Below are positions 25,453 through 33,736 of a DNA stretch of 37,405 nt, piece after piece. The notes below the pieces were generated by a model. That model worked only from the letters and a program-made list of their open reading frames with translations. It searched no databases and was not told where the DNA came from. Source of the DNA: Azoarcus taiwanensis (GTDB taxonomy: Bacteria; Pseudomonadota; Gammaproteobacteria; Burkholderiales; Rhodocyclaceae); the NCBI RefSeq assembly GCF_012910885.1, contig NZ_WTVM01000024.1, positions 1 through 37,405 on the forward strand, in the 5' to 3' direction. The number at the start of each line of letters is the position of its first letter. Within the stretch, counting starts at the first letter, position 1. Made by a program: the position numbers and the translations under genes.

Positions 25453-26841
25453 TCAGGCCTGCGAGGGCGCGACCTGCCGCCCTGGCCGCGCGATGTGGTC
25501 CGGGTTGGCGATTCGCGCGAGCACGAAGGCGAGCATGATCGCCGGGATGCCGATCAGCGCGGAGGAGACGAAGAACCACATCCAGTCGATGCGCTCGACC
25601 AGCACGCCGGTGAAGCCGGCGAGGAACTGGCCGGGGAGCGTCATGATGGAGCTGAACAGCGCGTACTGGGTGGCGGTGTAGGCGGTGTTGGTGAGGCTGG
25701 AGAGATACGCGATGAATACCGAGATTGCGATGCCGCCGCTGATGTTGTCGGCCATGATGGCGATGACCAGGCCGTAGAGCTCCGGCCCCAGCGTGGCCAG
25801 CCACGAGAAGGTGAGGTTGGTGATCGGCGCGAGAAAGGCGCTGAAGATGAGGATTCGCATGATGCCGAAGCGGGCGACCAGCAGGCCTCCGATCGCCGCA
25901 CCCGTGAGCGTCATCGCCAGGCCGAACGCTGCGGCGACGTTGGCGATCTGGGCCTTGCTGAAGCCTATGTCGAGATAAAAGGGATTGGCCATGACTCCCA
26001 TGAAGATGTCGGCGATGCGGAAGGTGCCGATGAAGAGCAGGATGGCCAGTGCACTGAGGCCGAAGCGCTGGACAAAGTCGGCGAAGGGGCAGATCACCGC
26101 ACCGATGAACCAGGCGGTGAGATCGCGCCGCCAGCCACGGTGGGCGGTGCGATCGAGGTAGTCGACCACGCGCTGCTCGAGTTGGCGGGTGCTCGCGTCC
26201 ACCTCGACCTCCGGTTCGCGCACGATGAGCGTGGTGACCACGCCCACCGCCATCAGCGCCGCCATCGCGCCATAGGCCAGGCTCCAACCACCGCTCGAGG
26301 CAATGTGCAGCGCACCGGCGCCGGCGGCGAGCAGCGCGATGCGGTAGCCGAAGACATAGCTTGCGGCCATCGCCCCCTGGCGGTCGCGTGACACTGCCTC
26401 GATGCGGTAGGCGTCGATCGCGATGTCCTGAGTGGCCGAGCCGAAGGCGGCGAGAATCGCGAACACCGCGACCAGCCACAGTGTCTCGCGCGGGTCGGTC
26501 ATCGCAATGCCGGCGAGCGACAGTCCGATCACCGCCTGCGCCGCCAGCATCCACGAACGTCGTCTGCCGAACAATCGGGTGAGGCCGGGCAGCGCGAGGC
26601 GATCGACCACCGGCGCCCAGAAGATCTTGATGCTGTGGGCCATGCCGACCCAGCTCAGAAAGCCGATCGCCGCCAGTTCAACGCCGAGGTCGCGCAACCA
26701 GGCCGTGAAGGTACCCCCAACCAGCAGGAGCGGCAGGCCGGCGGAGAAGCCGAGGAATAGCATGCCGACGACTCGCGGATGGCGGTAAACCGAGATCGCG
26801 TCGAGCCAGTTGCGGGAAGCGGGGTCGGGAGAGGACGGCAT
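25453..26841 (-). CDS. ampG: AmpG-like MFS permease (muropeptide transporter family)
   Basis: Major-facilitator protein of 462 residues with about 12 to 14 membrane segments. It begins with a short cytosolic stretch and HPRVVGMLFLGFSAGLPLLLV, continues with FWAPVVDRLALP...FGRRRSWML between helices 2 and 3 (typical of AmpG) and AAFGSATQDIAIDAYRIE in helix 4. AmpG carries anhydro-muropeptides from periplasm to cytosol for cell-wall recycling and affects AmpC beta-lactamase induction in species that have it. No ampD, ampE or nagZ is nearby. The start at 26841 is the ATG before SSPDPASRNW; there is no clear ribosome site. Confidence 0.87.
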   Translation of the reverse strand: MPSSPDPASRNWLDAISVYRHPRVVGMLFLGFSAGLPLLLVGGTFTAWLRDLGVELAAIGFLSWVGMAHSIKIFWAPVVDRLALPGLTRLFGRRRSWMLAAQAVIGLSLAGIAMTDPRETLWLVAVFAILAAFGSATQDIAIDAYRIEAVSRDRQGAMAASYVFGYRIALLAAGAGALHIASSGGWSLAYGAMAALMAVGVVTTLIVREPEVEVDASTRQLEQRVVDYLDRTAHRGWRRDLTAWFIGAVICPFADFVQRFGLSALAILLFIGTFRIADIFMGVMANPFYLDIGFSKAQIANVAAAFGLAMTLTGAAIGGLLVARFGIMRILIFSAFLAPITNLTFSWLATLGPELYGLVIAIMADNISGGIAISVFIAYLSSLTNTAYTATQYALFSSIMTLPGQFLAGFTGVLVERIDWMWFFVSSALIGIPAIMLAFVLARIANPDHIARPGRQVAPSQA

Positions 26842-26979
26842 TGGGCAGGTTCACTGAATGGCGGGCCCCGCGCATTGTGGAGCATGCGCTACCTCCAGGC
26901 AAACGGGCTCCGTGGCGACGGGTTCTCGGCATTCGTCTCACCAGGGGTGTGACGCGGTCATGGCTTCGGTTTGCGACAC

Positions 26980-26988
26980 TGCTAGAAT
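26980..26988 (+). promoter_or_regulatory. Extended -10 promoter of the HTH-receiver gene
   Basis: TGCTAGAAT matches an extended -10 (TG-N-TAnnnT). It is 42 bases upstream of the ATG at 27031. The possible -35 (TGGCTT, 26961-26966) is weak, as is usual with an extended -10. It lies in the gap of 189 bases divergent from ampG. Confidence 0.5.
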
Positions 26989-27030
26989 GCGGGGACCGAA
27001 AAAGAGCCCAAAACCCTGTGAGATATCGCG

Positions 27031-27645
27031 ATGCCTGCCAAAAACGCCAAAAAGGAGTACTGTAGTACCTCGGAAGCGGCCCGCAGACTGGGTGTGTCGC
27101 TCGGTACGGTGCAGCAGATGGTTGAAAACGGCGTGCTTGATGGCTGGAAGACTGCGGGCGGTCATCGGCGAATCCTTCTGACGTCCGTCGAGGCGTTTCT
27201 GGGTCAGAGCGGCCAGCGGACCCAGACTGCTGCGCGCTCGGATGGCAGAGTTCGCATCCTGATCGCAGAGGACGACCCGGTACTGCAGCAGGTTTATCGT
27301 CATGCGATCGACGGTTGGGGCCTGCCGCTGGATCTGGAGATCGTTTCCAATGGTTTCGACGTTTTACTCGAGATCGGTCGTGCGGCTCCCGACCTGCTGA
27401 TCACCGACCTGCGCATGCCCGGCCTGGATGGTTTCGAGATGATTCGCCGGATCCGCGAGCGCAAGATGGCCGAAGAGATGGACATCATCGTGGTTTCGGG
27501 TTTGTCGGATGATGAGATCGTCGAATCCGGTGGTTTGCCATCGGATGTGACGGTCTACGGAAAGCCGGTGCCGCTGCGCGAACTCAATGGCTATGTGCAG
27601 GCGCTCGTTGCGCGCCTGCGGCGGGCACAGCGCATGGCGGGTTGA
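27031..27645 (+). CDS. Excisionase-type HTH fused to a response-regulator receiver
   Basis: Protein of 204 residues with unusual domain order. The N-terminal 60 residues form an excisionase/MerR-like HTH (STSEAARRLGVSLGTVQQMVENGVLDGWKTAGGHRRI), which normally binds DNA. After a Gln/Thr/Arg linker comes a receiver domain (about residues 72-195): acidic pair in IAEDDP, phosphoacceptor Asp in LLITDLRMPG, Ser in VVSGLS and Lys in YGKPV. So phosphorylation probably controls an HTH of a type usually found in phage and plasmid proteins. It converges on the HD-GYP gene (15 bases apart), which ends the signalling operon. Its cognate kinase is unknown; the nearby kinase is a good guess. Confidence 0.9.
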   Translation: MPAKNAKKEYCSTSEAARRLGVSLGTVQQMVENGVLDGWKTAGGHRRILLTSVEAFLGQSGQRTQTAARSDGRVRILIAEDDPVLQQVYRHAIDGWGLPLDLEIVSNGFDVLLEIGRAAPDLLITDLRMPGLDGFEMIRRIRERKMAEEMDIIVVSGLSDDEIVESGGLPSDVTVYGKPVPLRELNGYVQALVARLRRAQRMAG

Positions 27646-27660
27646 GAGGTCGCGGGGCGT

Positions 27661-28476
27661 TCAGAATACCGACCACCAGTCGGTGTCCCAACCCGGGTCG
27701 TGATAGCCAATCGCCTGGCTGGAGAGGAAGGCGCGCATCGTGCGCGCTTTGGGAACGATCTCCGACAACTGCTCGACGAGCGTCGGATCGAAGCTGCTGC
27801 CCACACTGGATGTCAGCTGGGAGCGGACGAGTGCGTCGCTCGCCATCTCCACCCCGACATTGAATCCCGGTAAGGAGTCGAAGTGGTCCACCAGTCCCAC
27901 GATCCGACCCGACAGCGGGATCGCCCCGCGTGAGAGACAGTGCGGAAATCCGCTGCCGTCCCAGCGCTCGTGGTGGGTAATGGCAATTTCGGCGGCGAGT
28001 TTCAGCACCGGCAAGTCGGTACCGCCCAACAACATGGCTCCAAGCCGTACGTGGGACTCCCCCTCAGGCAGGGAGGAGGCATCCGCACCGGTCGCGCCGT
28101 AGCCCACATCGTGAAGCGGCGCTGCCTGGTAGATCAGTTCGCACCATTCCATTGGACAGCCTGCGGCGCGCGCCAGCAAGGCCGACAAAGCACCGATTCG
28201 CAGTATGCGCTGGCCGTCCTCGCCGCGCCTGAGCGAACCGACGAGAGCGAGACGAAAGAGGGTTTCCTGGTGAGCGCGGGCGAGCGCTTTGTAGGCGGCG
28301 TCGCGCTTGCAGCGCAGTATGTGCAGGTCGCCCATCATCCGCCCGACCTGGGCCAGCGTGTGTTTGCGCTCATGCGCCTCGCGTTGCAGGCGGACCGATT
28401 CCGGTTCGGTTAGCGGGGCCGGCGCGGCGCCGTCGAGGACGATCTCGTCCAGGGGTTCCCGTTGGCTTGTGTTCAT
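27661..28476 (-). CDS. Degenerate HD-GYP domain protein
   Basis: Protein of 271 residues; an N-terminal helical part (about residues 1-80) precedes an HD-GYP domain. Kept residues: HD in PLHDVGY, His in ESHVRLG, the pair in THHERWDGSGFP (GYP changed to GFP), DHFD and FDPTLV. Changed ones: the first metal ligand, normally His in ExGxHxxR, is Arg (EDGQRILR), and the Lys of HDIGK is Tyr. The protein may be inactive, partly active, or a c-di-GMP-linked binding protein. It is the last gene of the minus-strand signalling operon and starts 1 base after the kinase stop. No receiver domain is fused to it, unlike RpfG. Confidence 0.85.
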   Translation of the reverse strand: MNTSQREPLDEIVLDGAAPAPLTEPESVRLQREAHERKHTLAQVGRMMGDLHILRCKRDAAYKALARAHQETLFRLALVGSLRRGEDGQRILRIGALSALLARAAGCPMEWCELIYQAAPLHDVGYGATGADASSLPEGESHVRLGAMLLGGTDLPVLKLAAEIAITHHERWDGSGFPHCLSRGAIPLSGRIVGLVDHFDSLPGFNVGVEMASDALVRSQLTSSVGSSFDPTLVEQLSEIVPKARTMRAFLSSQAIGYHDPGWDTDWWSVF

Positions 28477-28477
28477 A

Positions 28478-29323
28478 TCAGTGACTCACGGTTTCCGGGG
28501 TTGGGTCAGTCGTGTGTGCCGAACCGGCCATTGGCAGCCAAAGCGTGATCTGCGTGCCTTTGCCATATGCGCTTCGCAGATCGACGCGACCGCCATGCAG
28601 TTCGATGATCTCCTTGACCACGGAGAGTCCGAGACCGGTGCCGGGAATGCTGCCGGACGTGTCGGCCCGGAAGAAGCGCTCAAAGGCATGGCGCAATTGT
28701 TCGGGGGTCATGCCGATGCCCTCGTCCGAGACCATCAGGCCGACCCAGCCGCCCTCCTGCTCCTCGGTCAGCACTTCGAGCCGGATCGCACCGCCGTCGG
28801 GCGAATACTTGTAGGCGTTCGATAACACGTTTGTGAGGGCCTGCTGGATCTTGGCTTGATCGACGACGACCTGGATCGGCCCGGATGGAATGCACTGATC
28901 TACCGCTCTCCCGTCGCCAGGCACCATCAAGGCGCCGATGGCCTCGCTGACCAATGCGGAGACCTGATGCGTCCGAAGATCGAAGTCCTTGCCGCGCCTG
29001 GCCTCGATTCGTGCGAGGTCGAGTAGTTCGTTCAACAGGTTGGTGAGACGCTTCGATTGGCGGTTAATGCGTTCCAGCATGTCGCGTCGTTTATCGGTTT
29101 CATACTCGCGGGCGAGCAGGAGTTCGGAGAAGCCCATGATGCTCGCCATCGGTGTGCGCAGCTCGTGCGCGGCGGTGGACAGGAACTCGCTCTTCATGCG
29201 GTCCAGTTCCGCTTCGCGGGTAATGTCGCGGAAATACAGGACCTCGGTCGCGTTGTCCGTGCCGCAGTGCCGTGACATGACCTGCGCGATGCGCGGGGGG
29301 GTGCCGCGTAGCGTGAAGTTCAC
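28478..29323 (-). CDS. Histidine kinase core (HisKA plus HATPase), downstream half of a split sensor kinase
   Basis: Protein of 281 residues. It begins with the second half of a PAS domain (NFTLRGTPPRIAQV to EVLYFRDITRE). It then has a complete kinase: H-box TAAHELRTPM with the phosphoacceptor His near residue 52, N-box NVLSNAYKYSPD, G1 DEGIGM, F-box FERFFRAD and G2 GTGLGLSVV. No membrane segment. Its GTG start overlaps the stop of the large sensor gene (GTGA), and its frame stays open upstream of that codon. The first half of its PAS domain is at the end of the sensor in another frame. Either a frame error split one long kinase, or the two are made as coupled polypeptides. The HD-GYP gene follows 1 base later. 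Confidence 0.85.
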   Translation of the reverse strand: MNFTLRGTPPRIAQVMSRHCGTDNATEVLYFRDITREAELDRMKSEFLSTAAHELRTPMASIMGFSELLLAREYETDKRRDMLERINRQSKRLTNLLNELLDLARIEARRGKDFDLRTHQVSALVSEAIGALMVPGDGRAVDQCIPSGPIQVVVDQAKIQQALTNVLSNAYKYSPDGGAIRLEVLTEEQEGGWVGLMVSDEGIGMTPEQLRHAFERFFRADTSGSIPGTGLGLSVVKEIIELHGGRVDLRSAYGKGTQITLWLPMAGSAHTTDPTPETVSH

Positions 29324-32124
29324 CGGTTTGCTGTTCTGTCCGTCCTGCTCGGCAGGCCTGCGATAGGGGCGTCGCGTGTGAGTCCGGCCATCTCGCCGGA
29401 GCTGAAACCGCTCATGCGCTCGAATGCGGGGTTGACGAAGGCTACCCGATCGTCGCCGTCGAAGGAGACGAAACCGTCCGGGCTCAGCGTGAAGACCATG
29501 TCGAGCCGCATGAACAAGTCGAGCAGCCGCAAGTCCGCCTCACGCCGGGCGGTGACGTCGTTCTGTACGCCGACGTAGTGCGTCACCGCCCCCGTGTCCG
29601 CATCGCGCACCGGTGACACGGTCAGTTCATTCCAGAACATTTCGCCGCTCTTGCGATAATTGCGAAGCGTTACCGTGCACGGTTTCTCCTGCCGCAGCGC
29701 TTCGCGCAGCACCTCCACCTCGCTCTGGTTGGTGTCACGGCCCTGGAGCAACTTGCAGTTGCGACCGGTGATCTCAGCGGCCGTATAGCCGGTGATTCGT
29801 TCGAAGGCGCTGTTGACGAAAATCACCGGGTTCCCGCGTTGGCTTCGGTCGACGATGACGATGCCGTTGGAACTCGCCTGCAGGGCTCGGTCGCGAAGCC
29901 TGAGGATCTCGGCCGCGTCCCGACTTTCGGTAATGTCGGCGAGCGTGCCGCTGAAACCGATCAGGTCGCCGTCGTCGTCGGTGACCGGCTGACCGAACAC
30001 TTGCATCCAGCGTGTTTCGCCGTTTCGAGTCAGATAGCGCACCTCGTGGCGCACATGATCGCGCTTGCCGGCGATGAGCTCCGAAAAGCACTCGACGTTG
30101 AAGGGATGGTCGTCGGGGTGGACAAAATCAAAAAAACTCGCGCCGAGCGTCTCTTCAACCTTGTGACCTGTGATCGCTGTCCAGGCCGGATTGAGGAAGG
30201 TCCAGCGGCCCTCGTTGTCGACCTGGTAGATGACTTCACGCACAGCGTCGACCACCTTGCGGTAGCGCTGTTCGCCATGCACCAACTCACTGACGTTGGT
30301 GATGATCCCGATCATGTGGCTGGCGCTGCCATTGCCGGTGCCCTGAACTGGCGCGACGCTGATCTCTACCCACAGCGACGTGGCGTCCTTGCGCTTCAGG
30401 CGCATGCGCTGGCGCCCGTGGCTCCGGTTGCGGATGATACGGCGCAGTTCTCTCAGGCTTTGCGCGTCGCGTTCATCGACCTCGATGGTACGCCAGTCCT
30501 TGTCGATCAGCTCTTCGCGACAACGGCCGGACAGTGACAGGAAGGCGTCGTTGGCATAGACAAGCCGCTCGACTCGGTCGTCGGTCACCTCTGCGATCAA
30601 TACGCCCTCGTCGCAGGACGCCAGCGCACGGTCTCGAATACGCAAGGATCGTTCCGCCGCCTCGCGGGCGAGTTCCGCACTGACGCCCGCCGTCACGTCG
30701 GTGAGGATGCCGTCGATATGACTTGGCTTGCCGGTCTCGTCGAAAACCAGATAGGCGCGCTCCTGAACCCACAAAGCCGATCCGTCCAGTTTCCGCAGGC
30801 GATAACGGATCTCGCCGAAGCCACTGGTTTGCACTTCCCGCCTGAAGGCTTCGATACGTCCAGCCTCGTCGGGGTGGACCAGAGTGCACAGAACGGTATA
30901 GCGCCGCTCCGCGGGAACATCGCGCAGTTCCGCTATCTCCCGGTGAGCCGGGCTCATGTAGAGTGTCCTCGAGTGATCGAGGCTGACCGAATAGATAATG
31001 TCGCGAATCGACTCAAGCACGCCGTTCAGGCGTGATTGGGCGGTGTGGAGTCGGCGCGTGCGTTCCACGACCTTGCTCTCGAGCTCCTCCTGTGCGCTGC
31101 GGATCGCAGCCATCATCCGGTTGAAACCGGTCGCAAGTCGCGCGATCTCGTCGTGACCGAAGACCGGTACGTCGCCGCCTCGGACTCGACCATCGAGTCC
31201 GACGTTGCTCACGGCATCGTCCAGTTTGCGCAAGGGACCGAGCAACTGGGCCGACAGTCTTTGGCTGATCGAGCGGGCGACCATTATCGAGATCAGACCA
31301 AGCGCGATGAACAGGCTGAAAAAGATCGCCAGCGGTTTGTAGGCCTCCCAGGCGGACATGGAGACGACCAGTTCAAGCCCCGGGAACCCGTCAAGGTGTG
31401 GCAAGACAAGGGGAAAGCGCATGCTTGCGCGTAACTGCGATTCCAGCGCGCCGTGTCTCAGCTTCAGTTCGCCGCGGAGGTCGAACACTTCGACAGTGAG
31501 ACCGGTGGGCATTCGCTCCAGCGCGGCCCCGACCGTCTTGCGGAGATCTATCAGGACCACCAGTGCACCCTCGAAGCTCGAGGTCGGCGGGTAAAGCACC
31601 GGATAGGCGACGACCGCGATCGGCGTATCGCCCTCGAGCATCTTCCAGATGGCCTCGCCACGATCGACTGCGGTGCGTGCCGTCGCCCAAAGCGCGGGAT
31701 CCCAGGGCAGCGATGTGTTAGCGACCAGAGTGAGTGGCTCGCCCTGGAAGTCGGTCAGCGCGGCGAGCTCGACCGCCGGATACCGTGCGACGTAAGAGTG
31801 CAGAAACGGGTCGAGATAACCGCTGCGGCCTTCGGTGTCCAGCAGGCCGTTGCGGACGATCGTGCTGTCGGCGATATCCGACAGCGTTTGCTCACCGTTC
31901 GACAGGCGAAAGAGGACTTGCTGCTGCGCCAGGCCACCCGCTTCGCTCAGATTCGCGTTCACGCGGTCGACCATCAGGCTGAAGATGATGAGGCCTGTAA
32001 ATATGGATACGACTAATGCGGGCACTACGCCCATGAGCAGGCCGAAGGCGCCGACCCGGCGTGTGAGGCTATGGCCGACGACGCGGTCAACCGCCACTTC
32101 GATGAGACGTAGTACCTGTATCAC
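29320..32124 (-). CDS. Membrane sensor with HAMP, multiple PAS and a LOV domain; lacks its kinase core in this frame
   Basis: Protein of 934 residues. TM1 (about 24-52), a periplasmic sensor domain (53-262, Cache-like by length and place), TM2 (263-285) and HAMP (about 286-345). Then PAS1 (about 360-490), PAS2 (495-615), PAS3 (620-735), PAS4 (742-860) and the start of PAS5 (868-934). PAS4 is a LOV domain: GRNCKLLQG with the photoactive Cys790 (codon 29755-29757), NYRKSG, FWNEL and the Gln of VGVQNDVT. It should bind flavin and sense blue light. The frame ends after 60 residues of PAS5, where the next ORF takes over. GTG start at 32124, 1 base after the binding-protein gene, with GGAG upstream. 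Confidence 0.85.
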   Translation of the reverse strand: MIQVLRLIEVAVDRVVGHSLTRRVGAFGLLMGVVPALVVSIFTGLIIFSLMVDRVNANLSEAGGLAQQQVLFRLSNGEQTLSDIADSTIVRNGLLDTEGRSGYLDPFLHSYVARYPAVELAALTDFQGEPLTLVANTSLPWDPALWATARTAVDRGEAIWKMLEGDTPIAVVAYPVLYPPTSSFEGALVVLIDLRKTVGAALERMPTGLTVEVFDLRGELKLRHGALESQLRASMRFPLVLPHLDGFPGLELVVSMSAWEAYKPLAIFFSLFIALGLISIMVARSISQRLSAQLLGPLRKLDDAVSNVGLDGRVRGGDVPVFGHDEIARLATGFNRMMAAIRSAQEELESKVVERTRRLHTAQSRLNGVLESIRDIIYSVSLDHSRTLYMSPAHREIAELRDVPAERRYTVLCTLVHPDEAGRIEAFRREVQTSGFGEIRYRLRKLDGSALWVQERAYLVFDETGKPSHIDGILTDVTAGVSAELAREAAERSLRIRDRALASCDEGVLIAEVTDDRVERLVYANDAFLSLSGRCREELIDKDWRTIEVDERDAQSLRELRRIIRNRSHGRQRMRLKRKDATSLWVEISVAPVQGTGNGSASHMIGIITNVSELVHGEQRYRKVVDAVREVIYQVDNEGRWTFLNPAWTAITGHKVEETLGASFFDFVHPDDHPFNVECFSELIAGKRDHVRHEVRYLTRNGETRWMQVFGQPVTDDDGDLIGFSGTLADITESRDAAEILRLRDRALQASSNGIVIVDRSQRGNPVIFVNSAFERITGYTAAEITGRNCKLLQGRDTNQSEVEVLREALRQEKPCTVTLRNYRKSGEMFWNELTVSPVRDADTGAVTHYVGVQNDVTARREADLRLLDLFMRLDMVFTLSPDGFVSFDGDDRVAFVNPAFERMSGFSSGEMAGLTRDAPIAGLPSRTDRTANR

Positions 32125-32125
32125 G

Positions 32126-33343
32126 TCATGTCTCCAGCGGAAGGAGGCGACCGTCCGGGTGAAAACGTGCCATGAAGAGTTGATCCGGAGAGAGCGCCTC
32201 CTGGCGCCCCGCGGCGAAGGCTGGTGCGTAGTGATGGGTCAGTCCGCGGTATTCGATCGGCTGCAGCAGCGCCTCGCGGATCTGGTTACGGTCGGTGGTT
32301 CCGGCACGTTCGACAGCGCGGGCGAGCAGCTGAACCAGGTCGTAGGCATGGGCGAAACCGCCGACCGAATCGATGTGCGTCGGGTCGCCGACACCAAAGA
32401 GCTCGCATGCACGGGGGATCATCGCCACGGCTTCTGCATGGGTCTGGCGAGCGAACGAAAAGGTCTGCACCAGTGAGAAATCGATGTCGTGGAGCGCTGT
32501 TCCGCAAAGCTTAGCGAACGGGCCGCCGGCGACTCCCCAGTGGCTGAGTACCGGTAAACGGTCGGCTTGCGGCAGTGCAGCGATGGTTTTCACCAGTGCA
32601 GCCCCCTCTGGCTCGTTGGCAACGAGTATCACGGCTTCGGCGCCGGAGGCGAGAATCGCGGCGTAGCGTGCGGCGAGTCCGGTGGCATCGCCCCAATGGT
32701 GCCATTCGGTCATGGTGATCGCCGGTCCGTGGTTTGCCGCAAGGTGGTTGTCGACCGCGGTCTTGCAACTCCGTCCCCAGGCGCTGGTGGGCAGAATCAG
32801 ACCCACCCGCTGCAAGCCGCGGTCACGGGCACTGTCGAGCAAGGCCCCCATCGCCCAGCTGTCACGCAGGCCGACACGGAAGGCGAAATTGGGGGTACGC
32901 CCGTTGTCCGCGATGCTGTCCGCGGCTGACCATGGGTTGAGGAGAATGATCTTTTCGTCATGGACAAGCGGGATCTGCTCCAGCGTCACCGGGCTGAACT
33001 TGCCACAGAGGTAGGCGAGCAGGTTGGGGGTGGCCGCGAACTGTCGCAGATTGGCCAGTCCGCGCGCAGGCAGGCTGCGATTGTCGAGCGCCATCACCAC
33101 GAGCGGGCGGCCACCGAGCAGGCCTCCTTTGTCGTTGATCTCCCTTGCTGCCTCCTTGACACCTCGCCGAATCGCTATCGCGGAGGTGCTGGTCGGATCG
33201 CCGAACTCGGCATCGATGCCGACTACCAGCGGTTCCGCTGCGAGCGCCCCCCGCCATCCGCCTGCCGCGACCAGTGCCCCGGCAGCCACTGCGCCGCCAA
33301 TCAGCCGCCTCCGCGTGTCCGAAACCACGGCTCGTGGGTTCAT
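32126..33343 (-). CDS. Periplasmic ligand-binding protein (Peripla_BP_6 type) in a signalling operon
   Basis: Exported protein of 405 residues of the Leu/Ile/Val-type binding-protein fold. A twin-arginine-type signal (DTRRRLIGGAVAAGALVAAGG, about residues 9-29) leads it, suggesting Tat export. Typical features follow: VVGIDAEFGDPTSTSAIAIRRGVKEAAREINDKGGLLGGRPL (two-strand start of lobe I), a HDEKIILLNPWSA segment, and hinge strands. The ligand is unknown; amino acids, amides and aromatic acids are all known for this group. There is no ABC permease or ATPase gene beside it. Its ATG follows the receiver-gene stop directly (TGA-ATG), and the sensor gene starts after it, so it most likely presents ligand to that sensor. 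Confidence 0.9.
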   Translation of the reverse strand: MNPRAVVSDTRRRLIGGAVAAGALVAAGGWRGALAAEPLVVGIDAEFGDPTSTSAIAIRRGVKEAAREINDKGGLLGGRPLVVMALDNRSLPARGLANLRQFAATPNLLAYLCGKFSPVTLEQIPLVHDEKIILLNPWSAADSIADNGRTPNFAFRVGLRDSWAMGALLDSARDRGLQRVGLILPTSAWGRSCKTAVDNHLAANHGPAITMTEWHHWGDATGLAARYAAILASGAEAVILVANEPEGAALVKTIAALPQADRLPVLSHWGVAGGPFAKLCGTALHDIDFSLVQTFSFARQTHAEAVAMIPRACELFGVGDPTHIDSVGGFAHAYDLVQLLARAVERAGTTDRNQIREALLQPIEYRGLTHHYAPAFAAGRQEALSPDQLFMARFHPDGRLLPLET

Positions 33344-33736
33344 TCAACCCGCCGCGTTGGCCGTTCTTGCGAGCATGCCCTCGACCGTGTCGATGAGCTC
33401 CAGCGGACTGAAGGGCTTGGTCAGATAAGCGTCGCAACCTGCTTTCTCGCCTGCCAGCAGATCGGCCTGCTGCCCGCGAGCGGTCAGCATGACGACCGAA
33501 ACCGCCGACAGCGCCGGGTCGCTCTTGATCGCTTCGCACACCTGATAGCCATCCAGCTCGCCCGGCATCATCACGTCAAGCAGGACCAGGTCGGGTTTCA
33601 ACGCGCGGGCCAGTCGCAACCCGGTGGGACCGTTGTCGGCTTCGTGGATCTCGAATTCGACAAAGTCCAATGTCATCAGGATCAACATTCGGATATCGGG
33701 GTTGTCCTCGACGACGAGAATGATCTTCTGCTTCAC
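33344..33736 (-). CDS. Single-domain response regulator (receiver only)
   Basis: Receiver domain of 130 residues with no output domain. Acidic pair in VVEDNPD near residue 10, phosphoacceptor Asp in VLLDVMMPG near 54, Thr in MLTARG near 84 and Lys in LTKPFSP near 107 are all present, so it should accept a phosphoryl group. Such proteins act by contact or as phosphate relays. Its start overlaps the stop of the upstream PAS/degenerate-kinase gene by four bases, and the binding-protein ATG follows its stop directly. Confidence 0.94.
   Translation of the reverse strand: MKQKIILVVEDNPDIRMLILMTLDFVEFEIHEADNGPTGLRLARALKPDLVLLDVMMPGELDGYQVCEAIKSDPALSAVSVVMLTARGQQADLLAGEKAGCDAYLTKPFSPLELIDTVEGMLARTANAAG

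Noticed and set aside
25432..26391. 319-codon frame antisense to ampG
   Set aside because: The product is a run of charged, low-complexity residues (many Asp, Glu, Arg, Gly), as expected from the complement of a membrane-protein gene.
29291..29304. Run of seven G/C as the place of the sensor-kinase frameshift
   Set aside because: The upstream frame already ends at 29320, before this run, so an indel here alone would not join the two ORFs.
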